From Luteitalea sp. TBR-22 (GTDB taxonomy: Bacteria; Acidobacteriota; Vicinamibacteria; Vicinamibacterales; Vicinamibacteraceae): DNA of 64,000 nt. Below, piece by piece: positions 1 through 9,479 of this stretch (position 1 is the first letter of the stretch; every line of letters starts with the position of its first letter). Below the pieces are notes generated by a model. That model was not told the origin of the DNA. It saw only the letters and a program-made list of their open reading frames with translations, and made no database searches. Position numbers and translations under genes: made by a program. The stretch spans positions 5,168,501-5,232,500 of the forward strand of contig NZ_AP024452.1 of NCBI RefSeq assembly GCF_016865485.1, written 5' to 3'.

Positions 1-1906
<1,906 letters not shown>

Positions 1907-1915
1907 AACCTCGGC

Positions 1916-1945
1916 AGTGTAGCTCAGGTTTGGAGTGACTCCAAA
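1916..1945 (-). promoter_or_regulatory. furA promoter with 17-bp palindromic operator
   Basis: A perfect 8-1-8 inverted repeat, TTTGGAGTGACTCCAAA, lies at 1929-1945. Read on the minus strand it overlaps a candidate -35 TTGGAG (1944-1939). That is followed 17 bp later by a candidate -10 TACACT (1921-1916). The -10 ends only 9 nt before the GTG at 1906, so the transcript may be leaderless or nearly so. An operator covering the -35 fits autorepression by FurA. The palindrome is seen directly; its function is inferred. Confidence 0.6.
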
Positions 1946-2061
1946 ATTCGAGACTCCCAACGTCGAGGCTGGGGCCAGGACTTCAGAGGCAGGGCGGAGC
2001 CCTACCGGTGTGGCGTCCATCGGCGAGCGTTATCCTGTCGCCACTCTCCAGGAGTCAGGAC

Positions 2062-4029
2062 ATGTTCAGGATGTCAGCGATCGCGGCGGCGGCGTTGGCC
2101 GGGTCTGCCCTGCTGCTCGGGACGGGACTGGTCGCGCGTGGGCGGCAGGCACCGCCCGTCGCTGCCCCAGCCGCGGCGCAGGACCCGGTCGCCGTCGGCC
2201 AGCAGGCCTACGCCATCTACTGCGCGTCGTGCCATGGCCCACGAGCCCAGGGCGCCGAGAAGGCCGGCGTGCTGATCACCATCATCCAGGAACGGGGCGG
2301 CAAGCAGCCGCCCGACCTGACCGACGCCACGTGGGATCACGGCGCGACCGACGAGGCCATCGCCACCGTCATCACGCAGGGCGTGCCGACGACGATGATG
2401 CCCGGGTTCGGGGCGATGCTGACCGAGGCGCAGGTGAAGGGTGTGGTGGCGTATCTCCGGGCGCTGGCGCGCGGCGAACCCGGGGCGCTGGCCGGCGCGA
2501 CGGCGATCGCCACGAAGACGGCGACCTTGCCGAAGGCCGACCTTGCCGAGTACGTGCGCATGCCCATCACCGGCGACCCCACGGGCGATCTCACGCGCGC
2601 GCAGTTGTCGCGCGTGAACTTCATGCGCGAGGAGCCCGGCGGCCGTCGCTTCTTCGTGCCCGACCTGAACGGCCCCCTCTACCTGCTCGACCGCCGGACG
2701 AAACAGGTGACGACATACCTCGACTTCAACGGGCTCGAGGGTCGGCCGGGCCTGTTCCCGCGCTTCACCTACCAGCGCAACTTCGCGATGGGCCTCATCA
2801 ACGTCGTGCTCGACCCCGACTACGCCCGCAACGGGGTTTTCTACACGATCCACACCGAGGACCCGACGATCGCCGCCCCCGCAACGCCGCGCGCCGGCGC
2901 GGTGACGGGCCTCGATCTCCAGGGCTATGCGCTCACCGACCTGGTGATGCCGCCGGTGCGTCCGGACGTGCCCGTCGACCGTGTCGGCGTGATCGTCGAG
3001 TGGACCGACCGCGACGTCACCAATGCGACGTTCGAGGGCACCGCGCGCGAGATCCTCCGCATGCCGCTCGACACGCCAATCCACCCGCTCGGCGAGATGA
3101 CGTTCAACCCGGTGGCGAGGCGCGGCGATCCCGAGTGGCGCGTCATGTACGTCGGCGTCGGCGATGCCGGCACCGGCGAGCGGCAGGACGGCCGCCGCCT
3201 CGTGCCGCAGCGACTCGACACGCTGGGCGGCAAGATCCTGCGCATCGTGCCCGACCTGCGCGAGCACGTCGCCACCAGCACGGTGAGCGCCAACCGGCGG
3301 TACCGCATCCCGAACGACAACCCGTTTGCCTCGATCGCCGGGGCGCGCAAGGAGATCTGGGCGCTCGGGATCCGCAACCCGCACCGCCTCGTGTGGGACG
3401 TCGATCCCGCCCACCCGACCGCGCCACGGCTCTTCGCCTTCAACATCGGGCTCACCGGGTGGGAGACGGTCCTGATCGTCGAGAAGGGCGCCAACTACGG
3501 GTACCCGCTGCGCGAGGGCCCGCTTGCGATGACGCCCAAGGGCATGGCGCCGCCGCCCGCCGACGACACGATCCCCGTGCAGGTGACCGCGACGATGACG
3601 CGAGGCACCGTGAGGCCGACCTACCCGGTGATTGCCTACCCGCACACCGCGCTCGGTGGCGACGCGATCGCCGGCGGGTTCGTGGTTCGCGGCAACGCGA
3701 TTCCGCTCCTGAAGGACTCGGTGCTGCTCGGCGACATCACGACGGGCAAGCTCTGGTACGCGAGACTGACCGACGTGCTCGCCGCCGACGATGGCAGGGC
3801 CGACACGCTGGCACCGCTGCAGGAACTCGACGCGGGCGTGCGTCCGCTCGTCGAGGCGACGTTCAGGGCACGCGGCGGACGCGGCGACACGTTGCCGGGC
3901 GCCGCGGCGATCTCCGGACGCGGCCGGGTGGACATGCGGCTCGCGCAGGACGAGGCCGGCACGATCTACGTGATCACCAAGAGCGACGGCGTGATCCGCA
4001 CGCTCACGAGCGTCGCGGCACAGAGGTAG
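2062..4029 (+). CDS. Exported cytochrome c - PQQ-type sugar dehydrogenase fusion
   Basis: The 655-residue protein starts with a signal peptide (MFRMSAIAAAALAGSALLLG). It continues with a class I cytochrome c domain whose haem site is C54-A-S-C57-H58. A glucose/sorbosone dehydrogenase-type beta-propeller follows (about residues 190-650), with NFAMGLINVVLDPDYARNG, PLGEMTFNP, YVGVGDAG, LGGKILRIVPD and WALGIRNPHRLVWD. It should oxidise sugars or other polyols in the periplasm and pass electrons to the attached haem. The ATG at 2062 is preceded by AGGAG (2050-2054) at 7 nt. Another gene at 51970-53763 has the same two domains in the opposite order. The TAG stop is shared with the first REP-like element downstream. 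Confidence 0.88.
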   Translation: MFRMSAIAAAALAGSALLLGTGLVARGRQAPPVAAPAAAQDPVAVGQQAYAIYCASCHGPRAQGAEKAGVLITIIQERGGKQPPDLTDATWDHGATDEAIATVITQGVPTTMMPGFGAMLTEAQVKGVVAYLRALARGEPGALAGATAIATKTATLPKADLAEYVRMPITGDPTGDLTRAQLSRVNFMREEPGGRRFFVPDLNGPLYLLDRRTKQVTTYLDFNGLEGRPGLFPRFTYQRNFAMGLINVVLDPDYARNGVFYTIHTEDPTIAAPATPRAGAVTGLDLQGYALTDLVMPPVRPDVPVDRVGVIVEWTDRDVTNATFEGTAREILRMPLDTPIHPLGEMTFNPVARRGDPEWRVMYVGVGDAGTGERQDGRRLVPQRLDTLGGKILRIVPDLREHVATSTVSANRRYRIPNDNPFASIAGARKEIWALGIRNPHRLVWDVDPAHPTAPRLFAFNIGLTGWETVLIVEKGANYGYPLREGPLAMTPKGMAPPPADDTIPVQVTATMTRGTVRPTYPVIAYPHTALGGDAIAGGFVVRGNAIPLLKDSVLLGDITTGKLWYARLTDVLAADDGRADTLAPLQELDAGVRPLVEATFRARGGRGDTLPGAAAISGRGRVDMRLAQDEAGTIYVITKSDGVIRTLTSVAAQR

Positions 4030-4295
4030 GGCGGGGTGTCCCACCCCGCCGTTCGACGATCCTCCGCGTCGGCCAGGGCCGACGCCTACGTCCATCGCGT
4101 GATGTAGTCACGGTTCGTAGCCGTCGCCCTCCGGTGGTCGTAGCCGTCGACCTTGGTCGACGGTCAGTCGCGGTTCGCAGTCCGTAGCCGTCGACATTCA
4201 TGTCGACGGGCCTTGGCCGTTCGTCGACGACGATGGGTGCGGACATGGACCGCTCGGAGAGCGGTCCCTACCAAAGCGGTCCCTACCAAAGCGGT
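4026..4295. repeat. Cluster of REP-like GTAG hairpins plus a 15-bp direct repeat
   Basis: This ~300-bp stretch has no gene but several palindromes, each with GTAG directly 5' of the stem, the hallmark of REP elements mobilised by TnpA-REP (RAYT) enzymes. Plus orientation: GTAG 4026-4029 with stem 4030-4050 (9-3-9); a degenerate copy from GTAG 4117-4120; GTAG 4140-4143 with 4144-4163 (9-2-9); GTAG 4184-4187 with 4188-4209 (10-2-10). Minus orientation: stem 4066-4085 (9-2-9) followed by CTAC 4086-4089; stem 4247-4267 (9-3-9) followed by CTAC 4268-4271. CGGTCCCTACCAAAG is then repeated twice head to tail (4262-4291). No RAYT gene is in the window. The first hairpins may also help end transcription, but no T-tract follows. 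Confidence 0.8.
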
Positions 4296-4333
4296 GCGAT
4301 TGCGCGCGGGACGCGGTTCAGGCAGGATGCCGC

Positions 4334-5602
4334 ATGCCCGAGCCGACCTCTCCCGCGCGCCTCGACCGTCGTCGCTTCCTGCAGGCTACGGCCGCGATCG
4401 GAGCCTTGCCCTCGCTGGCCTCCGCCCCTGCAGCGGGCGCGGCACACACCGCGCAAGCCGCGGCGCCGGCCTCGACGCCGGATGTCGGTTCGCTGTTTCC
4501 CTTCATCAGGTCGCAGGCGGTCGCGGGTGAGTTCCCGCTGTCGTTCCTGCAGTCGCGATTCACGGACGTGCGCGCCTGGCGACGCGACACGCTGGCGAAG
4601 GTCCTCGACCTCCTCCATTACGCCCCGGCGCCGTGCCCGCCGGCGGCGGAGAAGCACGAATCGGTCGACTGCGGCGACTACGTCCGCGAGCGCATCACGT
4701 TCAGCACGACACCCGACATCCGCGTGCCCGCCTATGTGCTGGTGCCGAAGGGCGCCTCCGCGTCAAAGCCCGCCCCGGCCATCGTCGCGCTGCACGATCA
4801 CGGCGGCTTCTACCTCTGGGGCAAGGAGAAGCTGGTGCCCGTGCAGGGCGAGCATGCGATCTTCCGGGAGTTCCGCGAGCGCTACTACGGCGGCCGTGCC
4901 ATTGCCGAGGACCTCGCGCGCCGCGGCTACGTGGTGATCGTCATCGACATGTTCTATTGGGGCGACCGCCGGATGCTGCTCGACGACGATCCGGCCGACT
5001 GGCGTGAGCGCCCGTCGACGATGACGCCCGAGCGTATCCAGGCGTTCAACACCCGCGCCAGCCAGAACGAGCAACTCGTCGGGCGCACGATCTTCAGCGC
5101 GGGGTTCACCTGGCCCGGCGTGATGTTCTGGGACGACATCCGGACGGTGGACTACCTGCGCTCGCGTCCAGACGTGCACCCCGAGCGGATTGGCTGCGTC
5201 GGCCTGTCGGTGGGCGCCGTCCGCGCCGCGCACCTCGCGGCGCTCGACGACCGCGTGAAGGCGGGCGTGGTCGTGTGCTGGATGACGTCGTTTCCGAAGC
5301 AGCTGCGGAAGCACGTCAAGAACACCATCGGCCACACCAAGGTCGTGCCAGGCCTGCACCGGCTGCTCGACTATCCCGACGTGGCGTCCCTCGCGATGCC
5401 CAGGCCGATGCTGTTCATGAGCGGCTCGCGCGACGCGCTGTTCGACGTCGAGGGCATCAAGGCCAGCTTCACGAAGCTGGAGGCGTGCTACGCCAAGGCC
5501 GGCGTGCCGGATCGCTGCCGCACGCAGATGTACGACAGCCCGCACCAGTTCAACGCCGAGATGCAGGCCCAGGCGTGGGAGTGGCTGGGGCGGCACGTGT
5601 GA
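4334..5602 (+). CDS. Tat-exported alpha/beta hydrolase (dienelactone hydrolase/acetyl-xylan-esterase-like)
   Basis: The 422-residue protein has a twin-arginine signal (DRRRFLQATAAIG, followed by an Ala-rich stretch) and an alpha/beta-hydrolase fold. The nucleophile S292 is in GLSVGA, D367 in SGSRDALF and H404 in DSPHQF, a credible Ser-Asp-His triad. The oxyanion-side segment is VALHDHGGFYLWG. The mature enzyme probably hydrolyses ester or carbohydrate-ester substrates in the periplasm; the substrate cannot be read from sequence. It stands alone between the REP cluster and a convergent P450 gene. The start agrees with the position of the Tat motif, and no strong Shine-Dalgarno is visible. Confidence 0.82.
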   Translation: MPEPTSPARLDRRRFLQATAAIGALPSLASAPAAGAAHTAQAAAPASTPDVGSLFPFIRSQAVAGEFPLSFLQSRFTDVRAWRRDTLAKVLDLLHYAPAPCPPAAEKHESVDCGDYVRERITFSTTPDIRVPAYVLVPKGASASKPAPAIVALHDHGGFYLWGKEKLVPVQGEHAIFREFRERYYGGRAIAEDLARRGYVVIVIDMFYWGDRRMLLDDDPADWRERPSTMTPERIQAFNTRASQNEQLVGRTIFSAGFTWPGVMFWDDIRTVDYLRSRPDVHPERIGCVGLSVGAVRAAHLAALDDRVKAGVVVCWMTSFPKQLRKHVKNTIGHTKVVPGLHRLLDYPDVASLAMPRPMLFMSGSRDALFDVEGIKASFTKLEACYAKAGVPDRCRTQMYDSPHQFNAEMQAQAWEWLGRHV

Positions 5603-5636
5603 CCTACCGGGTTCAGGGCTCAGGACTCGAGGCGCA

Positions 5637-6833
5637 TCACGCGTCGAATCGCACCGTGAACCGTTTCGGAAAGGGGCCGGCCATGCGGAGCCGGCCGGCA
5701 AGGCCGGAGCCGCGCCGCAGGCCGGCGCGAGACACGACGGCCGACACCATCGCGGCGACGATCGCGCTGGCCAGATGCGCGCCCAGGCATCGATGCATGC
5801 CGACGCCGAAGTGCAGGTAGTGCTCCGCGGGCCGCCCCGGCTGGAACTCGGCAGGCGCCTCCAGGACGTCGGGGTCCATCATTGCGGCGCCGACACCGAC
5901 CAGCACGAGCGCGCCGGCGGGGACGTGCGCCTCATGTGACGTGCCCCGTGCGATCGCGCAGGTGGCGCGGCAACGGCGAACCACCATCGGCGTGGGAGTC
6001 CCGAAGCGCAGCGCCTCGCGGGCGAGCCGCCAGACCTCATCGTCATCAGCTCGCGCCACCGCGGCGCGTGCCTGCGCCAGCACCGCAGGTCGGTCCAGCC
6101 ATTCGTGCACCACACGACACGTCGCGGTAGCCACGTTGTCCACCGTGCCGGCAACGGTCCACAGGAGCAGGTCGGCGATGCGGGCGTCGGTGAGGCCTGC
6201 ATCGCCCGCTTCCTGCATCGCCAGCAACCGCCCGAGCCCATCGTCGCTGCTGACACCTCCCTGCCGCTCCCGGTGGACTGCTGCGATGCGCGCGTCGAGG
6301 GCGGCGCCGAACGCCCCGGCGGAACGCCTGGCGCGGCGCGTGAGCAACGGCAACCGGAGCACGTTGACGAAGCCCTCCGTGAAGATGTCGCGAGCCCACC
6401 GCGCCGTCGTGTCCGCATGCCCGAGCGCCAACCCGAACAGTTCATCGCACACGAGGGCCGCGACCGGCCGGGCGAACCCATCGAGCAGGTCGAGGCTCGT
6501 ACCGGCCGTGGCCGTTGCCGCGGCGGCGTGGCGCGTGGCCGCGGCGGTGGCCTGTGGCACGGCGTCCGGTGGGAACGCCGCGCGAAGCCACCCGAGCTGT
6601 CGCCGATACGACTCGCCGTCGGCCTGCCCGAGCAGGAAGTCGGACTCTGGCGTCACGCGCGCAATCGCCTCGCCATACGGGTCGACGCTGAAGTCGCCGG
6701 GTCGCGAGAGCACCTCGCGCACGTCGGCGTGGCGCGTCACGAACGCCAGGTCGCCCAGCACGAGCGTGGGGGCGCAGGTTCGCAGGCGGACGAAGAGCGC
6801 GTCAGCGCGGAGATCGGTCAGGGTGTCGCCCAC
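5637..6833 (-). CDS. Cytochrome P450
   Basis: A soluble bacterial-type P450 of 398 residues. The haem-thiolate loop is HFGVGMHRCLG with C349 as the axial ligand, and the ExxR motif of helix K is in REALRFG. The I-helix reads WTVAGTVDNVATA, where the usual acid-Thr pair of AGxDTT is not clearly present. That is found in some P450s with unusual oxygen-activation chemistry. The GTG start at 6833 has GAGG five bases upstream. It lies downstream of an FG-GAP gene on the same strand with a 49-bp gap. No ferredoxin or reductase partner is nearby, so substrate and electron donor are unknown. Confidence 0.93.
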   Translation of the reverse strand: MGDTLTDLRADALFVRLRTCAPTLVLGDLAFVTRHADVREVLSRPGDFSVDPYGEAIARVTPESDFLLGQADGESYRRQLGWLRAAFPPDAVPQATAAATRHAAAATATAGTSLDLLDGFARPVAALVCDELFGLALGHADTTARWARDIFTEGFVNVLRLPLLTRRARRSAGAFGAALDARIAAVHRERQGGVSSDDGLGRLLAMQEAGDAGLTDARIADLLLWTVAGTVDNVATATCRVVHEWLDRPAVLAQARAAVARADDDEVWRLAREALRFGTPTPMVVRRCRATCAIARGTSHEAHVPAGALVLVGVGAAMMDPDVLEAPAEFQPGRPAEHYLHFGVGMHRCLGAHLASAIVAAMVSAVVSRAGLRRGSGLAGRLRMAGPFPKRFTVRFDA

Positions 6834-6882
6834 ATGTGCCTCGCACGGAGAACGTTGCGGAGGCGCGGGTCGGACAGGCGAC

Positions 6883-8028
6883 CTACTTCTGCTGCTCGAA
6901 GAGCACGACGTTCCCGGTCGAGGCCCCGGAGCAGACGATGTCGAGCTTGCCGTCGCCCGTAAGGTCGGCGACCTTGCAGTCGGCGCCGGCGACGCCGCCC
7001 TGGTCGAGCACGGTTCGTGACCAGCGCGTGCCCGTCGCGTCGGCGGCGCGGTACACGCTCACGCGGACGTCCTTGCCGCGATGGCTGGCGACGATCTCGT
7101 CCTGCCCGTCGCCGTCGAGGTCGGCGACGGCGAGCGCATGTCCGTTGGTCATGCCGTCCTCGATCACCAACCGCTCCCAGCCCGTCGCGCGATCCAGGTA
7201 CACCGCGACGATGTTGCCGTGGAATGGCTCGATGGTGGCCAGGAACCGACGCGCGCCGAGGCGCCCGAGCTTGATCTCGCTGGTGCCACACCGGGGGCAT
7301 GGCTCGAGGTTGCCCGACGTGATCGGCACGTGCGTCCACTCGCCTTCCCTGGGCACCACGCGCTGCACGCCGTCGAAGCTGGCCGTGAGCAATTGCCAGC
7401 GTCCGGGCGCCCACTCGACCGGGTGGATGCTGTGGACGATGCCGGTGAGGGTCGACGAGATGCGCTGGCGCGTCCATGTGCCGGGGACGTAGGCGTAGAT
7501 CGGCGTGCGTCCCGCGTACTTCGGCGCGACGACGCCGGCGCCCGCGAACGGCGCCACGAGCAGCCAGGGCGACTTGCCGGCCTCGACGCGCATCCAGCGC
7601 ACGCGGTGCGCCGTCGGCACCGTGTCGATCGGCTTGCTGGTCCACGGCTGCGTCGGGTCGTCGCCATGGGTGAGCAGCAGCACTTGTCCCACGCTTCGCG
7701 ACGGGTCGGTCTCGAACTGGTGCGCCATCGCGATCTCCGGGATGCCGTCGCCGTCGAGATCGTGCGTGTCGAGGTTGATCACGCGCGGGACGCCGGTGAT
7801 CAGCACGTGGCGCGTCCACGTGGGGTTCTCGTACCAGGCCAGTTCTGTCGATCGCTCGTCGACCACCACGACGTCGGGCCGGCGGTCGCGATTCAGGTCG
7901 GCGACGACCAACTGGTAGCCCATGCCGAGGCCCGACACGATCGTCGCCGCGCGGAACGCCGGCGGGGCCGGCGACGAGGCCGGCTGCGCGGTCGCCGCGA
8001 GCAGGAACAGGAAAAGGCCCGTGACCAT
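6883..8028 (-). CDS. Secreted FG-GAP/VCBS repeat protein
   Basis: The 381-residue exported protein has a short signal peptide (MVTGLFLFLLAATAQP). It is followed by beta-propeller repeats with EF-hand-like calcium loops: DLNRDRRPD, DLDGDGIPE, DLDGDGQDE and DLTGDGKLD. These are integrin-type FG-GAP/VCBS repeats, typical of extracellular binding proteins of unknown ligand in Acidobacteriota and Planctomycetota. No catalytic motif is visible. Two CxxC-like spots (PCPRC and the C of GADCKV) may bind metal or form disulfides. It is likely a periplasmic or surface binding protein. Confidence 0.82.
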   Translation of the reverse strand: MVTGLFLFLLAATAQPASSPAPPAFRAATIVSGLGMGYQLVVADLNRDRRPDVVVVDERSTELAWYENPTWTRHVLITGVPRVINLDTHDLDGDGIPEIAMAHQFETDPSRSVGQVLLLTHGDDPTQPWTSKPIDTVPTAHRVRWMRVEAGKSPWLLVAPFAGAGVVAPKYAGRTPIYAYVPGTWTRQRISSTLTGIVHSIHPVEWAPGRWQLLTASFDGVQRVVPREGEWTHVPITSGNLEPCPRCGTSEIKLGRLGARRFLATIEPFHGNIVAVYLDRATGWERLVIEDGMTNGHALAVADLDGDGQDEIVASHRGKDVRVSVYRAADATGTRWSRTVLDQGGVAGADCKVADLTGDGKLDIVCSGASTGNVVLFEQQK

Positions 8029-8091
8029 CGTCGCCAGTCTACCTGTGGCACGGGCCGGTCGCCGCGGCGGCGGTCCGGTCGTCCCCTGTCG

Positions 8092-8742
8092 CTACGTGTC
8101 TACCGTCGTCAGGCCGTGGCGTACGGCGAACCGCGTCAACCCGGCGACGTCGTGGATGTCGAGGCGGGCCATCAGGTCCTTGCGATGCGTCTCGACGGTC
8201 TTGGCACTGAGGCCGAGCCGGTAGGCGATCTCCTTGGTGCCCTGCCCCTCGGCGATCAGCTGCAACACCTCCCGCTGCCGCGGGCTGAGGCGCGCCAGCG
8301 GGTCGGGCTCGGCGGGCTGCCCTGTGACCACCATGTCGCGCACCGCAGCGGACAGGTCGCGACTGAGGTAGACCTGCCCGCGCCGCACGGCGTCGAGCGC
8401 CAACCCGAGCTCGGCGACCGCGGCATCCTTGAGGAGGTACCCGTGCGCGCCGGCCCGCATGGCGCGAACCACCTGCATGTCGTCCTGGTGCATCGACAGC
8501 ATCACGACCTTGCAGTCGGGGCACGAGTCGCGCAGGCGCTGTGCGGCGTCTATGCCGTTCAGCCCGGGCATGGTGATGTCGACGAGCGCGATGTCGGGAG
8601 GCGTGGCTGCGGCCATCGCCAGCATCTCCGTGCCGTCGGAGGCCTCCTGCACGTCGATGTCGGGGAACGTGCGCTCCAGCAACGAGCGGATGCCGGCCCG
8701 AAGCAGCGTGTGGTCGTCGGCGATGAGGAGACGGAGGCTCAT
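8092..8742 (-). CDS. NarL/FixJ-family response regulator
   Basis: The 216-residue protein has an N-terminal receiver (LLIADDHTLLRAG; phospho-acceptor D55 in ALVDITMPGLNG; switch Lys in GYLLKD). The C-terminal LuxR-type DNA-binding domain reads LSPRQREVLQLIAEGQGTKEIAYRLGLSAKTVETHRK. It is the transcriptional output of the five-gene signalling operon at 8092-14261. Its ATG overlaps the TGA of the preceding kinase gene (ATGA), so the pair is translationally coupled, and that NarX-like kinase is the obvious phosphodonor. I took the ATG at 8742 because the receiver begins there. Confidence 0.96.
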   Translation of the reverse strand: MSLRLLIADDHTLLRAGIRSLLERTFPDIDVQEASDGTEMLAMAAATPPDIALVDITMPGLNGIDAAQRLRDSCPDCKVVMLSMHQDDMQVVRAMRAGAHGYLLKDAAVAELGLALDAVRRGQVYLSRDLSAAVRDMVVTGQPAEPDPLARLSPRQREVLQLIAEGQGTKEIAYRLGLSAKTVETHRKDLMARLDIHDVAGLTRFAVRHGLTTVDT

Positions 8743-9479
8743 GAGGGGGTCCGCAGGGGCACGGTGCACTCGAGCGTCGTGCCGACGCCAGGCTCCGAGG
8801 TGATGCGCAGGGCGCCACCGAGCACGGTCAGGCGTTCCTCGACGCTGCGCAGGCCGAGGTGGCCGCCGGCGGTGGCGGCACGCCGGCCGGCCTTCACGTC
8901 GAAGCCGCGCCCATCGTCGGCGACGCGCAGGGTCAGCGCGTGCGGTGTCGTGGTGATCGTGACGGCGACGTGGCGCGCCTCGGCGTGCTTGACCACGTTG
9001 GCGAGCGCCTCCCGGACGATGCGGTAGCACGCCAGCTCGACCTCGCGCGGCAAGCCGGTGGTGTCGCCCGGCGCATCGACGAGGACGGCCAGGCCGGCGC
9101 GCGTGCCTTCGCGCTGCGCGAGCACGCGCAGCGCCGGCAGGAGCAACCCGGGGTCGAACGGCACCGGCTTGAGCGCCCCGGAGATCGTCCGGATGTCGGC
9201 AATCACCGTGTCGACGAGATCGACGCAGCCCTTCAGCGCCGGGTCCGAGGCCTCGTCGGCCTTGATGGCCATCTGGAGTTGCAGCTTGAGGAGCGCCAGC
9301 TTCTGGCCGACGTCGTCGTGCAGGTCCTGGGCGAGTCTCTGGCGCTCCTGCTCCTGTGACCGGGCGATCTCGGAGGACAGGACACGCACGGCGTGCGCAC
9401 GGCGACGGGCGACCAGCGCCACGCCCACCAGCCCGCCACACAGCGCCACGCACGTGACGACGAGCGCGGCGACGATCAT
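8739..9479 (-). CDS. NarX/DesK-type histidine kinase with N-terminal membrane anchor
   Basis: A compact 246-residue kinase with one N-terminal transmembrane helix (MIVAALVVTCVALCGGLVGVALVA) and then a HisKA_3 dimerisation box RLAQDLHDDVGQKL with H54. The HATPase_c domain follows, with N-box EALANVVKHAEA, G1 VADDGRGFD and a GHLGLRSVEERL segment. No sensory domain is present, so input must come from partner proteins, probably the hybrid kinase encoded immediately upstream. Both ends overlap neighbours by 4 nt (ATGA at 9476-9479 and 8739-8742). The family partners NarL-type regulators, matching the gene downstream. Confidence 0.94.
   Translation of the reverse strand: MIVAALVVTCVALCGGLVGVALVARRRAHAVRVLSSEIARSQEQERQRLAQDLHDDVGQKLALLKLQLQMAIKADEASDPALKGCVDLVDTVIADIRTISGALKPVPFDPGLLLPALRVLAQREGTRAGLAVLVDAPGDTTGLPREVELACYRIVREALANVVKHAEARHVAVTITTTPHALTLRVADDGRGFDVKAGRRAATAGGHLGLRSVEERLTVLGGALRITSEPGVGTTLECTVPLRTPS

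Noticed and set aside
2074-4095. Long open frame opposite the PQQ dehydrogenase gene, and a similar 954-codon frame opposite the hybrid kinase (9479-12343)
   Set aside because: High-GC shadow frames: Arg/His/Gly-rich, no domain signatures, no plausible starts, and the opposite strands carry clear domain proteins.
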